Translations under genes and position numbers: made by a program
The notes under the pieces: model-generated
The model's input: the letters and a program-made list of their open reading frames with translations, nothing else
Database searches by the model: none
What the model was told of the DNA's origin: nothing
Shown: in pieces, positions 46,170 through 55,970 of the stretch
How positions within the stretch are numbered: position 1 is the first letter of the stretch
How the letters are laid out: each line of letters starts with the position of its first letter
From: an uncultured Bacteroidia bacterium
GTDB taxonomy: Bacteria; Bacteroidota; Bacteroidia; NS11-12g; UBA9320
Length of the DNA: 64,000 nt
Assembly: GCA_943789165.1 (NCBI GenBank)
Contig: CALSTB010000005.1
Coordinates: 851,827-915,826, forward strand
Direction of reading: 5' to 3'

Positions 46170-47036
46170 TTAACTATTTGGTGGAAGATCTTTCTTATAC
46201 ACAACTGTTCTATAAGGAAACGGAATTTCAACCCCTTCCTGATCAAATCTCTTTTTAACCGCCTTATTAATGTCCGTTCGCATACGAGGTGCATGAAAGG
46301 CGTCATTTGTCCAGACATACGCCCGTAAGTTGACACTATATTCATCTAATTCCATCAACCTCACTTCGACAATAGGATCATCATCCTTTATCATATCATT
46401 GGTTCTATTATCGATGCTTAGCGGATGTTTTTCCGATTCTTCCTGCATGATTTTAATAGCCAAATCGATATTACTGTCGTAGCTAATACCTATCTCCACC
46501 CACTTACAGATATATTCATCACTGATTGTATCATTGATGATGACGTCGGAACTAATCACCGAATTAGGAATGATAATTCGCTTGTTCTCAAAACTTATGA
46601 TTACTGTGTGACGTAACGTAATGTCTTCTACAATACCGTATTGTAAGCTTCCAACTTTAATCATATCGCCCACTCGGAAAGGTCTGAACATAACAATGAA
46701 CACGCCACTCACGATGTTTGAGAAAGCCTCTTGTGCAGCAAAACCGATAAGTGCTACCAAGATTCCTGCGCCTGCAAACAAGGTAATCGCAAATGCCTTT
46801 AACGCTGGAATAAACGAGATGATTACCCCTAACGACAACAACCAAATCATCATGGTTGCCGCATGTTTGAAGAAACGATACCGAGTGGCATCCACTTTCA
46901 ACTTTTTTGAGGCAGCTATAAAAGATCGATTGATAAACCACCGAACAACGCGGGTCACGATCATTGTTATGACAATGATGCCTATCGTAATCGCCAGAAT
47001 TTTAAAATTCTCTTTTGTGCCTGCTATGATTTCCAT
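46170..47036 (-). CDS. MscS family mechanosensitive channel
   Basis: 288 residues with three membrane helices (LAITIGIIVITMIVTRVV; ATMMIWLLSLGVIISFI; pore helix AGAGILVALIGFAAQEAF) and the conserved SNIVSGVFIVMFRPFRVGD that follows the pore. The soluble beta and alpha/beta domains come after (IIIPNSVISSDVIINDT). It opens under membrane tension to release solutes during osmotic downshock. It lies just upstream of corA. Confidence 0.92.
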   Translation of the reverse strand: MEIIAGTKENFKILAITIGIIVITMIVTRVVRWFINRSFIAASKKLKVDATRYRFFKHAATMMIWLLSLGVIISFIPALKAFAITLFAGAGILVALIGFAAQEAFSNIVSGVFIVMFRPFRVGDMIKVGSLQYGIVEDITLRHTVIISFENKRIIIPNSVISSDVIINDTISDEYICKWVEIGISYDSNIDLAIKIMQEESEKHPLSIDNRTNDMIKDDDPIVEVRLMELDEYSVNLRAYVWTNDAFHAPRMRTDINKAVKKRFDQEGVEIPFPYRTVVYKKDLPPNS

Positions 47037-47176
47037 AATGTCTTTCGACTACGTTTTTATTCCACCACAATAATACGAACTATGTAATGTAAATATTGAT
47101 TGTAAAACATTGGAGTATGCACAAAGAATAGACGTTTCGCACCTCCCAAATAGAATATTAAACGTTTAGATTTCTA

Positions 47177-49642
47177 TCAAGGATCTACATCGACAATTAC
47201 CCTTACTTGCCGATAGTCCTTATTCGTTTTAAAAATCAACAGTTTTTCTTGAAGGTGGTTCTTCACTCCTTTTAACGGCATGGGAGGAACAATCTTTATT
47301 AAGATTTGCCTGATAAACAGTCCTCGAATTTTGGTTACATACGGTTCTTCCGGTCCCAGCATCATACTCCCCAATTGTGGACGAAGTAAAAACGCCAACA
47401 TATCGGCAGCTTTTTCAGTGTGCAAATAATCCTTGTGCTTTACCGTAATTTTAATCAGCCTCCCAAAAGGTGGGTAGTGAAACTTTTCTCTCTCCCCTAC
47501 TTCTTTCTCGTAAAACGCCGGATAATCTGATTCAGTCACTTGTTGAATGACGAAGTGCTCAGGTTGATTGGCCTGAATGATTACTTTCCCTTGCTTATTT
47601 CGTCTACCTGCCCTGCCTCCCACTTGGGTGAACAATTGGAAACTACGTTCGAAAGCTCTGAAATCAGGGAAATTAAGGGCATGATCTGCATCCAAAATAC
47701 CGACTAACGATAGTGCCTCAAAGTCCAGACCTTTGGTTAGCATTTGCGTGCCGATAAGTATGTCTATTTCCTTTTTTTCGAAGCCAGTAATGATGTTTTC
47801 AAACGCTGTTTTGGTTCTGGTCGTTTCGTAATCCAATCGTTGAATTCGGGCGTCTTGAAACAACTCGGTGAGTTCAGATTCCACACGTTCAGTGCCATAA
47901 CCCACCATTTTCATTGCAGTATTACCGCAGGCAGGGCATTGCGAAATGGGTTGAATGTTATATCCGCAGAAGTGACAACGCAAACGATTCTCTTTCCGAT
48001 AGTATGTAAGAGTGATATCGCATTGGATGCACCTTGGAGACCAAGAACATTCATTACATTCCGTTATGGGCACATATCCTTTTCGGTTTAAGAATAAAAT
48101 GACCTGTTCTTTATTCACAAGCGTTGATTTAATATGATCGACCAACACACTGCTAAACAAGCCCTTGTTTTTTCTTTTCTTCTTTTCATCCCGCATGTCC
48201 ACTACTTCAAATTCTGGAGGTGTGACATTTGAAAAACGGTTCGATAATTCTACAAAGCCATACTTATCAGACTTCGCATTCTGCATGCTTTCGATGGATG
48301 GCGTAGCACTGCCCAACAATACTTTTGCTCCGGTAATCTGTCCCAATACAATAGACGCATCACGGGCTTGATAACGCGGAGACGGTTCAGATTGCTTGTA
48401 GGTATTTTCGTGTTCTTCATCCACGATGATTAAGCCAAGATCAGAAAACGGCATAAAGATACCTGACCGTGGTGCCAACAAAACCTGCGCTTCATTGTCC
48501 TTTATTTTTTGCCAAATTTCAAGTCGTTCGTTGTTGTTAAACTTCGAGTGATTCACCAACACTTTGTCGCCAAAATACGTTTGTATTCGTTTGATTAACT
48601 GCGTGGTAAGGGATATTTCTGGCAGTAGATATAAGACTTGTTTGCCTTGATTCAAACAATCTTCAATCAGCTGAATGTAGACATGTGTTTTTCCACTTGA
48701 TGTAACGCCATGAAGCAACACCACCTCTTTCTCTTCAAACCATGTTTTAATTTCCTCGTATACCTTTAACTGCTCGTCCGTCAGTTGATTTTCTTTGGTC
48801 TCCTCGCTGCCTTCGTACACCACACGGTCGACCGCCAATTGATATTCTTCTAAAACGTTGTTTTTAGTTAACGTGCGAACCGACGACGGACTCAAATGAT
48901 GGTTTGCAATAAACTCAAGCTTATCAACTCCTTCATGTTTTGGGTCTTGCGACAAAAGCTGCATAACAACATTCAATTGTTGTGTTTTGCTTGTTTCGAG
49001 CGAATCAAACAAGGCTGTGAGGGCTTGTTGATTCTGATAGGCCGGAGCAAATCGAATGAAACGTTTCAACTTCGGTTTGTACCGTTCATGTAGGTCTTCT
49101 CTGATGTGAATGATGCCTTTCTCGTATAACGAATGTATTTGCTTAAAACTTGATTTCGATTTTAGCAAGTCACTGACTTGGTCGAGGGTTAAACTACCCG
49201 CCACTTTTAAATGTTCCACAATTGGAATTTCAGTGGCGTCTAATTCTATTGTTTTGAGATCTACATCAAGATTGAGTTCAATCGTAGTTTCACTTTGGAG
49301 CTTGAGGGCATTTGGTAAAGCTGCATTCATTACTTCACCCCACGAGCAGAGGTAATAACGGGCAATCCATTTCCAAAAAGTGAGTTGCTGGTCAGACACG
49401 ATAGGCATGTTATCGAGAACCGACAAAATGTACTTCGCCTGATAGGTTTCTGGCGGTTTTTCATCAATTTCGACGATTAACGCAGCGTAAATCCGCTTCT
49501 TTCCGAACTGCACAATGACTCTTTTACCCACAGCTACCTCTTCGTTATACTCCTGAGGTATGCGATAGGTATATTCTTGAGGTAAAGCCAGAGGTAGTAA
49601 CACCTTGACGTACAAGCTAGTATAGTCGTTAAAGAGGCTCAA
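47177..49642 (-). CDS. priA: Primosomal protein N' (replication restart helicase)
   Basis: 821 residues. An N-terminal DNA-binding domain (VKVLLPLALPQEYTYRIPQE) is followed by an SF2 helicase: Walker A HGVTSSGKTHVY, DEEH box (LIIVDEEHENTYKQSEPSPR), GSATPS, and TQVGGRAGRRNKQGKVIIQ. Eight cysteines of the two zinc sites are in CNECSWSPRCIQC and CHFCGYNIQPISQCPACGN. It reloads the replisome at stalled forks. Translation from TTG at 49642 gives a slightly extended N-terminus; no ATG lies near, so the exact start is uncertain. Confidence 0.94.
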   Translation of the reverse strand: MSLFNDYTSLYVKVLLPLALPQEYTYRIPQEYNEEVAVGKRVIVQFGKKRIYAALIVEIDEKPPETYQAKYILSVLDNMPIVSDQQLTFWKWIARYYLCSWGEVMNAALPNALKLQSETTIELNLDVDLKTIELDATEIPIVEHLKVAGSLTLDQVSDLLKSKSSFKQIHSLYEKGIIHIREDLHERYKPKLKRFIRFAPAYQNQQALTALFDSLETSKTQQLNVVMQLLSQDPKHEGVDKLEFIANHHLSPSSVRTLTKNNVLEEYQLAVDRVVYEGSEETKENQLTDEQLKVYEEIKTWFEEKEVVLLHGVTSSGKTHVYIQLIEDCLNQGKQVLYLLPEISLTTQLIKRIQTYFGDKVLVNHSKFNNNERLEIWQKIKDNEAQVLLAPRSGIFMPFSDLGLIIVDEEHENTYKQSEPSPRYQARDASIVLGQITGAKVLLGSATPSIESMQNAKSDKYGFVELSNRFSNVTPPEFEVVDMRDEKKKRKNKGLFSSVLVDHIKSTLVNKEQVILFLNRKGYVPITECNECSWSPRCIQCDITLTYYRKENRLRCHFCGYNIQPISQCPACGNTAMKMVGYGTERVESELTELFQDARIQRLDYETTRTKTAFENIITGFEKKEIDILIGTQMLTKGLDFEALSLVGILDADHALNFPDFRAFERSFQLFTQVGGRAGRRNKQGKVIIQANQPEHFVIQQVTESDYPAFYEKEVGEREKFHYPPFGRLIKITVKHKDYLHTEKAADMLAFLLRPQLGSMMLGPEEPYVTKIRGLFIRQILIKIVPPMPLKGVKNHLQEKLLIFKTNKDYRQVRVIVDVDP

Positions 49643-49700
49643 TACAATTTAGTGATCAGCAATTTACAAATCTGTGAAAATTTAGAACAAAACCGCACGT

Positions 49701-49726
49701 TATATTTGCATACGATTACGAATCGT
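49701..49726 (+). promoter_or_regulatory. -7 box and inverted repeat upstream of a lipoprotein gene
   Basis: TATATTTG (49701-49708) matches TAnnTTTG. Four bases later ACGATT, ACG, AATCGT (49712-49726) forms a 6-bp inverted repeat around the expected transcription start, a position suited to a repressor site. The start codon is at 49737. Confidence 0.5.
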
Positions 49727-49736
49727 TATTCAAACA

Positions 49737-50600
49737 ATGAAAAAACTACTTATAGTTTTTATTTCTGGACTGCTACTCACTCTTTCAAATTGTACAGAGC
49801 AATTACCCGAGGTGAAAGAGAACATCTTTTCAGCACAAGACAACAGTCAGGCAGAAACACATTTCTTCGCGACATTTGATGCGGCATACGACGTCATCGC
49901 CACCGATAAGAAATTTCGGAAACTCGAAACGACCATCATTCCGAGTAACACCGCTATTAAATTCTTAGATAGTTCGTTTGCTGATGGCAACGGTGTAAGC
50001 GTGGTTGTTGACTTTGGTGGATTAGGGAGCGAAGAACCAAAAGGTACCTTGTGTCAAGACGGTCGATACCGTGCCGGCAAAATGCGTATTCACGTAAATC
50101 AATCTATACAATCAGCTGAGTTTAGAGCTGTGGTGACCATAACCGCAGAAGATTCATTCTATTCTGGTAATGGCACCGATATGGTACAGTTAATTGGTAA
50201 AACTACGATTACCTTAACGGGCATCGCTGGCATTCGTGTTCGTGTGACTGATGCTTTGGTTATTGACGGCGACAAAGAATATTCGTGGGAAAGCGACAGA
50301 ACTATTGTCCAAACTAAAGACAACGGTGACGGCATTTGGGGTGATGAGTATATCGTGACTGGCAAATCGTCTGGTATCAACCGAGAAGGTGATGCGTTTA
50401 CGGTTAAAATCGATGAGCCTTTGATTAAGCGAATGGAAACAGGTTGTGCCAACACCTTTATCTCTGGCATCGTAACTGTCTCAGCAACCGAAGGATCACA
50501 AGTAGTATCTATCAATTACGATCCGTTCGATAACCAGGCGTGTGATCATTACGCTGAAGCAAACTTGAATGGTAAGAAGACGATATTTAAGGTCAAGTAA
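49737..50600 (+). CDS. Hypothetical lipoprotein
   Basis: 287 residues with a lipobox (LTLSNC) after a short signal peptide, so probably an outer-membrane-attached lipoprotein. The mature protein is beta-rich and contains a region about AGKMRIHVNQSI and the phrase CANTFISGIVTVSA. Similar proteins of unknown function are frequent in Flavobacteriales; I know no assigned activity. It is transcribed alone, divergent from priA, with its own promoter and a possible operator. Confidence 0.7.
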   Translation: MKKLLIVFISGLLLTLSNCTEQLPEVKENIFSAQDNSQAETHFFATFDAAYDVIATDKKFRKLETTIIPSNTAIKFLDSSFADGNGVSVVVDFGGLGSEEPKGTLCQDGRYRAGKMRIHVNQSIQSAEFRAVVTITAEDSFYSGNGTDMVQLIGKTTITLTGIAGIRVRVTDALVIDGDKEYSWESDRTIVQTKDNGDGIWGDEYIVTGKSSGINREGDAFTVKIDEPLIKRMETGCANTFISGIVTVSATEGSQVVSINYDPFDNQACDHYAEANLNGKKTIFKVK

Positions 50601-50620
50601 TTTTAAATTCGTTTCAATGG

Positions 50621-50659
50621 GATTCTTCACTTCCTCCTTACGTCGTTGTTCTGAATGAC
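50621..50659 (+). repeat. GATTCTTCA...TGAATGAC intergenic repeat
   Basis: A single unit of the family seen at 33219-33441 and, inverted, at 22205-22361: GATTCTTCAC at the start and TTCTGAATGAC at the end with a variable middle. It lies between the convergent lipoprotein and sixA genes. Confidence 0.7.
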
Positions 50660-50700
50660 ATATAGGGCAAATCGTTATTCTGAAATCTAAAATCAGTACT

Positions 50701-51189
50701 CTATCCAATCATCTTAGGGTATTCCAAAAAGTCCAGCTCTCCTTCTACTGTTTCAAGGTCGGACCAAAAACTAATGTCGAAAGTGAATTGTGCGAAACCG
50801 CAAGTAGGCAGGTTGTCGAGGTTTACGTGACTCAAACGATTAATGACTTCGGTTAACCCTGGGTTGTGACCAACAATCATGACGTGTTTAACGTGCTTGT
50901 CCATGGTTTTGAGGAAATTAATGACGTCAAAAGCGTCAAACGTATAAAGCAAATCCGTTTCTTCTCGTTTTACGTCGATGTTCATGTAATCTAACAATCC
51001 ATTGGCCGTATCGGTAGCTCTTCGGGCGGTGCTGTAATAACAGACTTGAGGTTTGCAACCCAACTGATTCAGTCTATCAGCAACCATGGGTAAATCTGAT
51101 TTCCCTCTTTTGTTAAGTGGTCTGTCGTGGTCAGGTAAGTAGTGAGTCCAATCCGACTTAGCGTGTCGGACGATGGTAAGCGTTTTCAT
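50701..51189 (-). CDS. sixA: SixA-like histidine phosphatase
   Basis: 162 residues of the histidine phosphatase superfamily: the RHAKS motif (LTIVRHAKSDW) supplies the phospho-accepting His, RPLNKRGKSD follows, and the second catalytic His is in VMIVGHNPGLTEVI. The short form without extensions is the SixA type, which in E. coli removes phosphate from His-containing phosphotransfer proteins. A near-consensus -7 box (TAACTTCG) lies five bases before the ATG. Confidence 0.88.
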   Translation of the reverse strand: MKTLTIVRHAKSDWTHYLPDHDRPLNKRGKSDLPMVADRLNQLGCKPQVCYYSTARRATDTANGLLDYMNIDVKREETDLLYTFDAFDVINFLKTMDKHVKHVMIVGHNPGLTEVINRLSHVNLDNLPTCGFAQFTFDISFWSDLETVEGELDFLEYPKMIG

Positions 51190-51222
51190 TATTTCGAAGT
51201 TACTATATAATGCAATAATCTT

Positions 51223-52038
51223 TTAGGGGATTTGCACATGAATATGATCATCATGACGAACGGCATGACAGCCGTGAAATCTAATTTTATCTGAAAAAAG
51301 ACCCATTCGTTGTTTTAAATGCGGTTCAATAAAGATTTTTTCAATGTCTGAGTCTATCAACAACGACATTAATCGCTCCGTTTCAGCACCATCGTACCTC
51401 AGGGTGCTGTGAATAGGAATGCCGATATACTTAGTAATATCATATTGCCACCGCGTTCGCTTACAAATGGCGGTTTGGTCAATCTCTCCTTCTTGAGGTT
51501 CTTCATACACGCCATAGCCGAGTAATGATCTCGTTTGATTCTTAGAAGACGACTCATCATTTGAATTGTAACGGAAAGCCAAATCAAGCTTTTTACCATC
51601 GTTATGACTCAAGTGTGGAATCAAAGGGAAGCCGTCCATAAACGGAAAATTCGCATCTAAGTAATTTAATGTTAATCCACCCATTCTATCCGCTGATTGA
51701 TTGCTAAAATCTTCAGAAACTGCCTCCATAGTATAGTACAAATCCTCATGCACATAATGCCGGTTACAGAATACTGTAAACCAATTTTGCGGTTGTAAGG
51801 TTGTTATGTTTATATAGGGTAACGGCCTTCTGTTATTGAGTTTCGCCAACGGAGGAATAACAATTAACCAAACAAATGCATATAGCAAAACGAACGACGC
51901 TTGTCGCTTTAACCACTTCCATTTTTTAGGTTTCCAAACTTTGTGGTACAGCACTAAATGAATTACATACACGAGTCCGCCGACTTGTGTAACGACAGTG
52001 AGCATAACAAACCAAACAATTCGCAGAAAAATCTTCAT
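51223..52038 (-). CDS. Membrane-anchored LAS-type (MepA-like) peptidase, predicted
   Basis: 271 residues. Two N-terminal membrane segments (VMLTVVTQVGGLVYVIHLV and ASFVLLYAFVWLIVI) are followed by an exported domain. Its motifs LSHNDGKKLDLAF and GCHAVRHDDHIHVQIP match the His/Asp and HxH zinc-binding pattern of LAS metallopeptidases such as MepA, which cleave peptidoglycan cross-links. The rest of the domain is too divergent to be sure of the substrate. It overlaps the CAP gene by four bases (ATGA) and is probably co-expressed with it. Confidence 0.7.
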   Translation of the reverse strand: MKIFLRIVWFVMLTVVTQVGGLVYVIHLVLYHKVWKPKKWKWLKRQASFVLLYAFVWLIVIPPLAKLNNRRPLPYINITTLQPQNWFTVFCNRHYVHEDLYYTMEAVSEDFSNQSADRMGGLTLNYLDANFPFMDGFPLIPHLSHNDGKKLDLAFRYNSNDESSSKNQTRSLLGYGVYEEPQEGEIDQTAICKRTRWQYDITKYIGIPIHSTLRYDGAETERLMSLLIDSDIEKIFIEPHLKQRMGLFSDKIRFHGCHAVRHDDHIHVQIP

Positions 52039-52592
52039 TCGTAAGGATATCCAAAAACTTGAACCGCGTATAAAGTTTTAAGCTGTTTGTTGTACACGAC
52101 TTTCAAGCCGGTCTCACGAAATTTTTCGTACAAGATGTTTGTCTTGTGGTGTTCAGAATTCATCCAGGCATATACGATATAATCCACTGCCTGGTCCATT
52201 GACGATATATTCACCGTATCAATTTGTCCGTTTTTACCTTTATACAAAGCTGTTTCAAACACTTTTATATAGGCCGTGTTCTCACCAATACCCTGCATCT
52301 TTCCACCGTAAAACACCACCCTGTTTCTCGCCTTCTCCTTTTGTTTGTTTGGCTGTCGGTGCGACAGTTTTCCGATAGACGAAATATATTTAGCTTGGTC
52401 CTCAGCTGCTTTTTTCAACGCTTGATTTTCCTTGAGTGGTATCAACTTGGCCTCAATGCGTACTTTGTTTAATTCTTTGGTTATGAGGCTTTCGAGTGTG
52501 CTGGTATCTACTTGTTGTAGACTAAACGGTTTCTGTTCGGATGTAAATCCAAGACTAACTACCAACAAAACCAAGAGACCTTTTTTGCTCAT
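52035..52592 (-). CDS. CAP (SCP/PR-1) domain protein
   Basis: 185 residues with a signal peptide. The CAP domain is indicated by LITKELNKVRIEAKL, the helix ALKKAAEDQAKYISSIGKLS with the following H, and GIGENTAYI, then AWMNSEHHKTNIL containing the second conserved His. CAP proteins in bacteria are exported and of varied, often unknown, function. It overlaps the LAS-type peptidase gene and follows the DUF389 gene by three bases, so it belongs to the same operon. Confidence 0.82.
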   Translation of the reverse strand: MSKKGLLVLLVVSLGFTSEQKPFSLQQVDTSTLESLITKELNKVRIEAKLIPLKENQALKKAAEDQAKYISSIGKLSHRQPNKQKEKARNRVVFYGGKMQGIGENTAYIKVFETALYKGKNGQIDTVNISSMDQAVDYIVYAWMNSEHHKTNILYEKFRETGLKVVYNKQLKTLYAVQVFGYPYE

Positions 52593-52595
52593 GAA

Positions 52596-54011
52596 CTACT
52601 GTACGTCTACTATCCTAATTGAATCACCTGGAGGGAATTTTAGGTTTATCCATTGTTCCAAGCGCTCCTTGTCTTTCGTTTTTGCTTCGTTGCGCAATCG
52701 AGCGTTCCAATCAACCAATACAACAAGTGACATATGCTGTAAACTGTCGTCCAGCGGTTTTATTGCGTAATCCAATGATTCAATGCCTTCAAAAACCAAT
52801 TTGGCTTCTTTGGTTAGTTGGTCAAGCGCAGCGCAAGATTGATTCACTTGCTTAATGCGGTTATTCGGGTAAAGGTTTTCATTGTTTTTTGAAAACAGTT
52901 CAACACTTAATTGATTACTCAGCGACCTCGTTTCTCCAATGATGGCATCCTTTTGTTCTGTTAAACTTTTATACGCATCGAATGTGCCCATGTTGTGAAT
53001 ATCAAGCACAGCGTTGTGAAGTCGATAGTTGGCCATTAATAACGTTAACGAATCCTTCTCACGTTGTGTATACTCAGCACCGTAGACATACAGTTTTATT
53101 TCACTTATGCTATCATTATAACTGAGTTGTGGGTTGATAGCGCTATGGGTATCGTCATTAATGTGGTTGTTGATGAAGTTTCGAGCCTCTGTATGAAATA
53201 TCGATTCTCTTAGTGCTTTGCTATAGATGATGACACTTGGAATGGCGACGATAATCACAAAAACAACAATCAAAGTTTTGGTCCTGCGTTTTACCTTAGG
53301 GTTGATATAACTAGCAATGGGAAAGCGTAAATAGCGTACCACTAATAGTGCCGACAAACTAATAAACACCGAGTTAATAAAGAACAAATAGGCCGCTCCT
53401 AAAAAGTACGTCATGTCGCCGTTGGCTAGTCCATAACCAGCGGTACACAAAGGAGGCATCAATGCTGTTGCAATGGCAACCCCTGGAATCACGTTTGTTT
53501 TGCTTCCTCGTGTCCCAGCCAAGATACCGGCAAAACCACCAAATATGGCCACAAACAAGTCTAAAACTCCTGGAGAAATCCGACTATCTAATTCTGAATG
53601 ATCAAAACCAATTGGGGCAAAATAAAAAAAGACAAAAGACGCCAATACGCTTATGACCACAGCGATGGAGAAGTTTTTCAACGCCAGAAACAACAAATCA
53701 CGATCGAACGTACCCACGGCAAAACCAATGCCTGTGATTGGTCCCATTAACGGACTAATTAACATAGCACCAATAATGACGGCTGTTGAATTTAGGTTTA
53801 ATCCAATGCTACAGATTAAAATGGAGAGAATTAAGATCCAGATATTAAAGCCTCTGAAAACGATATCCTTTCGAATCGTCTCTGCCGCACCTACCTTGTC
53901 TACCTCGTCATGGACGTTGAATATTTCCTTGACTAAATTTTTAAAGGCATGGAACAGTCCCGTTGCACTTGATTTTATTTCATCTTTAGGATTTTCTGTA
54001 CCCTCTGTCAT
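52596..54011 (-). CDS. DUF389 (TIGR00341-like) membrane protein
   Basis: 471 residues. The DUF389 core is clear: LNSTAVIIGAMLISPLMGPI, GIGFAVGTFDRDLLFLALKN and VATALMPPLCTAGYGLANGD, with about six membrane helices to residue 270. A soluble domain of roughly 200 residues follows (RSLSNQLSVELFSKNNE, LTEEAKLVFEG-like helices). The family is conserved but uncharacterised. It is followed closely by the CAP and peptidase genes. Confidence 0.85.
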   Translation of the reverse strand: MTEGTENPKDEIKSSATGLFHAFKNLVKEIFNVHDEVDKVGAAETIRKDIVFRGFNIWILILSILICSIGLNLNSTAVIIGAMLISPLMGPITGIGFAVGTFDRDLLFLALKNFSIAVVISVLASFVFFYFAPIGFDHSELDSRISPGVLDLFVAIFGGFAGILAGTRGSKTNVIPGVAIATALMPPLCTAGYGLANGDMTYFLGAAYLFFINSVFISLSALLVVRYLRFPIASYINPKVKRRTKTLIVVFVIIVAIPSVIIYSKALRESIFHTEARNFINNHINDDTHSAINPQLSYNDSISEIKLYVYGAEYTQREKDSLTLLMANYRLHNAVLDIHNMGTFDAYKSLTEQKDAIIGETRSLSNQLSVELFSKNNENLYPNNRIKQVNQSCAALDQLTKEAKLVFEGIESLDYAIKPLDDSLQHMSLVVLVDWNARLRNEAKTKDKERLEQWINLKFPPGDSIRIVDVQ

Positions 54012-54014
54012 TTC

Positions 54015-54944
54015 TTATCGCTTTGCGAAGTGCAAATTCCTTAAAAATCCTGAAAACTTTGTCCTTTTTATGGCTGACTTTTTAAAAACATTTTTAAACA
54101 CGTCTTCCGTAATTTCTTCCCAATCCTCCCAATTGTTGTGTAGGATTTCCTGCTTTGGAGTAAACCTTTCTTCGGTGTTTGGTTTCGAAAACCGATTCCA
54201 TGGACAGACATCTTGACAAATATCACAGCCGAATACCCAGTCCTCCATTTGGTCCTTAAACCCGACAGGAATTTGATCTCTTAATTCAATGGTCAAATAC
54301 GAAATGCATTTGTTTGAATCAACTACTTGATTAGCTACGATGGCATCTGTCGGACAAGCATCAATACAGGCCGTACAACTGCCACAGTGGTCGGTGACGG
54401 GTGCGTCGTCGAGTAATTCTAAGTCACAAATGATTTGTGCAATGAAGAAGAATGAGCCCTGCTTTTTGCTGAGCAATAACGAATGTTTACCAATCCAACC
54501 TAATCCAGATTTTGCAGCCCATGCCCGCTCTAAAACGGGTGCACTATCGACAAAGACCCGTGCTTCGAAAGTGCCAATCTGTTGTTGCAATGTTTCAATC
54601 ACCGACCTCATTTTGTCTTTTAACACAAAGTGATAGTCTTCACCATAGGCGTATTTGGCAATCTTTGGTTTGCCTTCAGGTTTTGTTTCAGCGGGGAAGT
54701 AATTGTAGGTCATGGTAATCACCGACTTGGACCCTTCAACCAACTTACGTGTATCTAAACGCTTATCGTAGTGATTCTCCATCCATTGCATGGATCCGTG
54801 GTAACCATTCTGCAACCAGGAGTCAAGTCTTGGTGCTTCTGTTTCTAAAAAACCACTTTGACTAATACCACAGTTGAGGAAACCATGATTCAAAACAACT
54901 TCCTTTACAAGGTTAGTGCGTTGTGACACATTGAGCGAACTCAA
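54015..54944 (-). CDS. queG: Epoxyqueuosine reductase
   Basis: 309 residues. Performs the last step of queuosine synthesis in tRNA using cobalamin and two [4Fe-4S] clusters. Cluster cysteines are in [15 protein letters not shown] and [11 protein letters not shown], with a further Cys in [11 protein letters not shown]. The N-terminal region has the usual [20 protein letters not shown]. Its start overlaps the stop of ruvB by four bases (ATGA), so the two are coupled. Confidence 0.93.
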   Translation of the reverse strand: MSSLNVSQRTNLVKEVVLNHGFLNCGISQSGFLETEAPRLDSWLQNGYHGSMQWMENHYDKRLDTRKLVEGSKSVITMTYNYFPAETKPEGKPKIAKYAYGEDYHFVLKDKMRSVIETLQQQIGTFEARVFVDSAPVLERAWAAKSGLGWIGKHSLLLSKKQGSFFFIAQIICDLELLDDAPVTDHCGSCTACIDACPTDAIVANQVVDSNKCISYLTIELRDQIPVGFKDQMEDWVFGCDICQDVCPWNRFSKPNTEERFTPKQEILHNNWEDWEEITEDVFKNVFKKSAIKRTKFSGFLRNLHFAKR

Positions 54945-55966
54945 AACAAACTGTTTATTTTTTGAGGTGGAATTTTACCGAGGTGTTCATAGGCAAGGTG
55001 GGTAGCTTCTCTACCTCTTGCTGTCCTTTGGATATATCCTTCTTTGATTAAAAACGGCTCGTACACTTCTTCTATCGTACCCGCTTCCTCTCCTACTGCC
55101 GTTGCAATGGTACTGATGCCCACAGGTCCGCCTTTAAATTTCTCTATAATCGTGCTCAGGATTCGATTGTCCATTTCATCCAAGCCGGTCGCATCCACAT
55201 TCAACGCTTCCAAGGCATATTTCGCAATTTCTATATCCACCTGACCGTTGCCTTTGATTTGCGCAAAGTCTCTGGTTCGGCGTAACAAAGCATTGGCAAT
55301 TCTTGGTGTTCCCCTGCTTCGTCTCGCTATTTCGCTTGCCGCTTGATCATCTATTTGGGTGTGTAATATAGTTGCCGATCGTTTTAAGATGCTCGCCAAT
55401 AAATCAGAATCATAATATTCAAGTCGGCAGGTAATGCCAAACCGAGCACGTAAAGGCGCTGTTAAAAGACCAGACCTAGTGGTGGCACCAACCAGCGTGA
55501 AAGGGTTAATGGTAATTTGAACACTTCTGGCATTTGGACCTGTATCGAGCATGATGTCAATACGATAATCCTCCATGGCTGAATACAGGTATTCTTCAAT
55601 GACAGGACTTAGTCGATGAATTTCATCAATAAACAACACATCTCCTTCTTCCAAATTGGTAAGCAAGCCAGCCAAATCTCCGGGTTTTTCTAGAACGGGT
55701 CCGCTAGTGACCTTAATGGCACTTTGCATTTCGTTGGCAATGATGTTGCTCAGCGTGGTTTTCCCCAAACCTGGAGGTCCGTGTAACAAAACATGGTCTA
55801 ACGCCTCACCTCTTTGTACAGCGGCTTGCACGAATATTTTCAAGTTGGTAAGGATTTTATCTTGTCCCCTAAAATCGCTGAAACTCTCAGGTCTCAATAC
55901 CTTTTCGATGTCCCTATCGGCATTTGACAGGTTTTCAAAGTTGGGATCTAGGTTTTCGTTTTGCAC
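54941..55966 (-). CDS. ruvB: Holliday junction branch migration helicase RuvB
   Basis: 341 residues, normal length. AAA+ motor that with RuvA moves Holliday junctions. Walker A is [12 protein letters not shown], Walker [11 protein letters not shown], sensor-type [19 protein letters not shown], and the C-terminal winged helix begins [14 protein letters not shown]. The start is GTG at 55966 ([12 protein letters not shown]), four bases after a -7 box. It heads an operon with queG. Confidence 0.96.
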   Translation of the reverse strand: MQNENLDPNFENLSNADRDIEKVLRPESFSDFRGQDKILTNLKIFVQAAVQRGEALDHVLLHGPPGLGKTTLSNIIANEMQSAIKVTSGPVLEKPGDLAGLLTNLEEGDVLFIDEIHRLSPVIEEYLYSAMEDYRIDIMLDTGPNARSVQITINPFTLVGATTRSGLLTAPLRARFGITCRLEYYDSDLLASILKRSATILHTQIDDQAASEIARRSRGTPRIANALLRRTRDFAQIKGNGQVDIEIAKYALEALNVDATGLDEMDNRILSTIIEKFKGGPVGISTIATAVGEEAGTIEEVYEPFLIKEGYIQRTARGREATHLAYEHLGKIPPQKINSLF

Positions 55967-55970
55967 TTTT

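Noticed and set aside
46621..47073. 150-residue plus-strand frame opposite the MscS gene
   Set aside because: Antisense shadow; the minus-strand product has clear MscS motifs.
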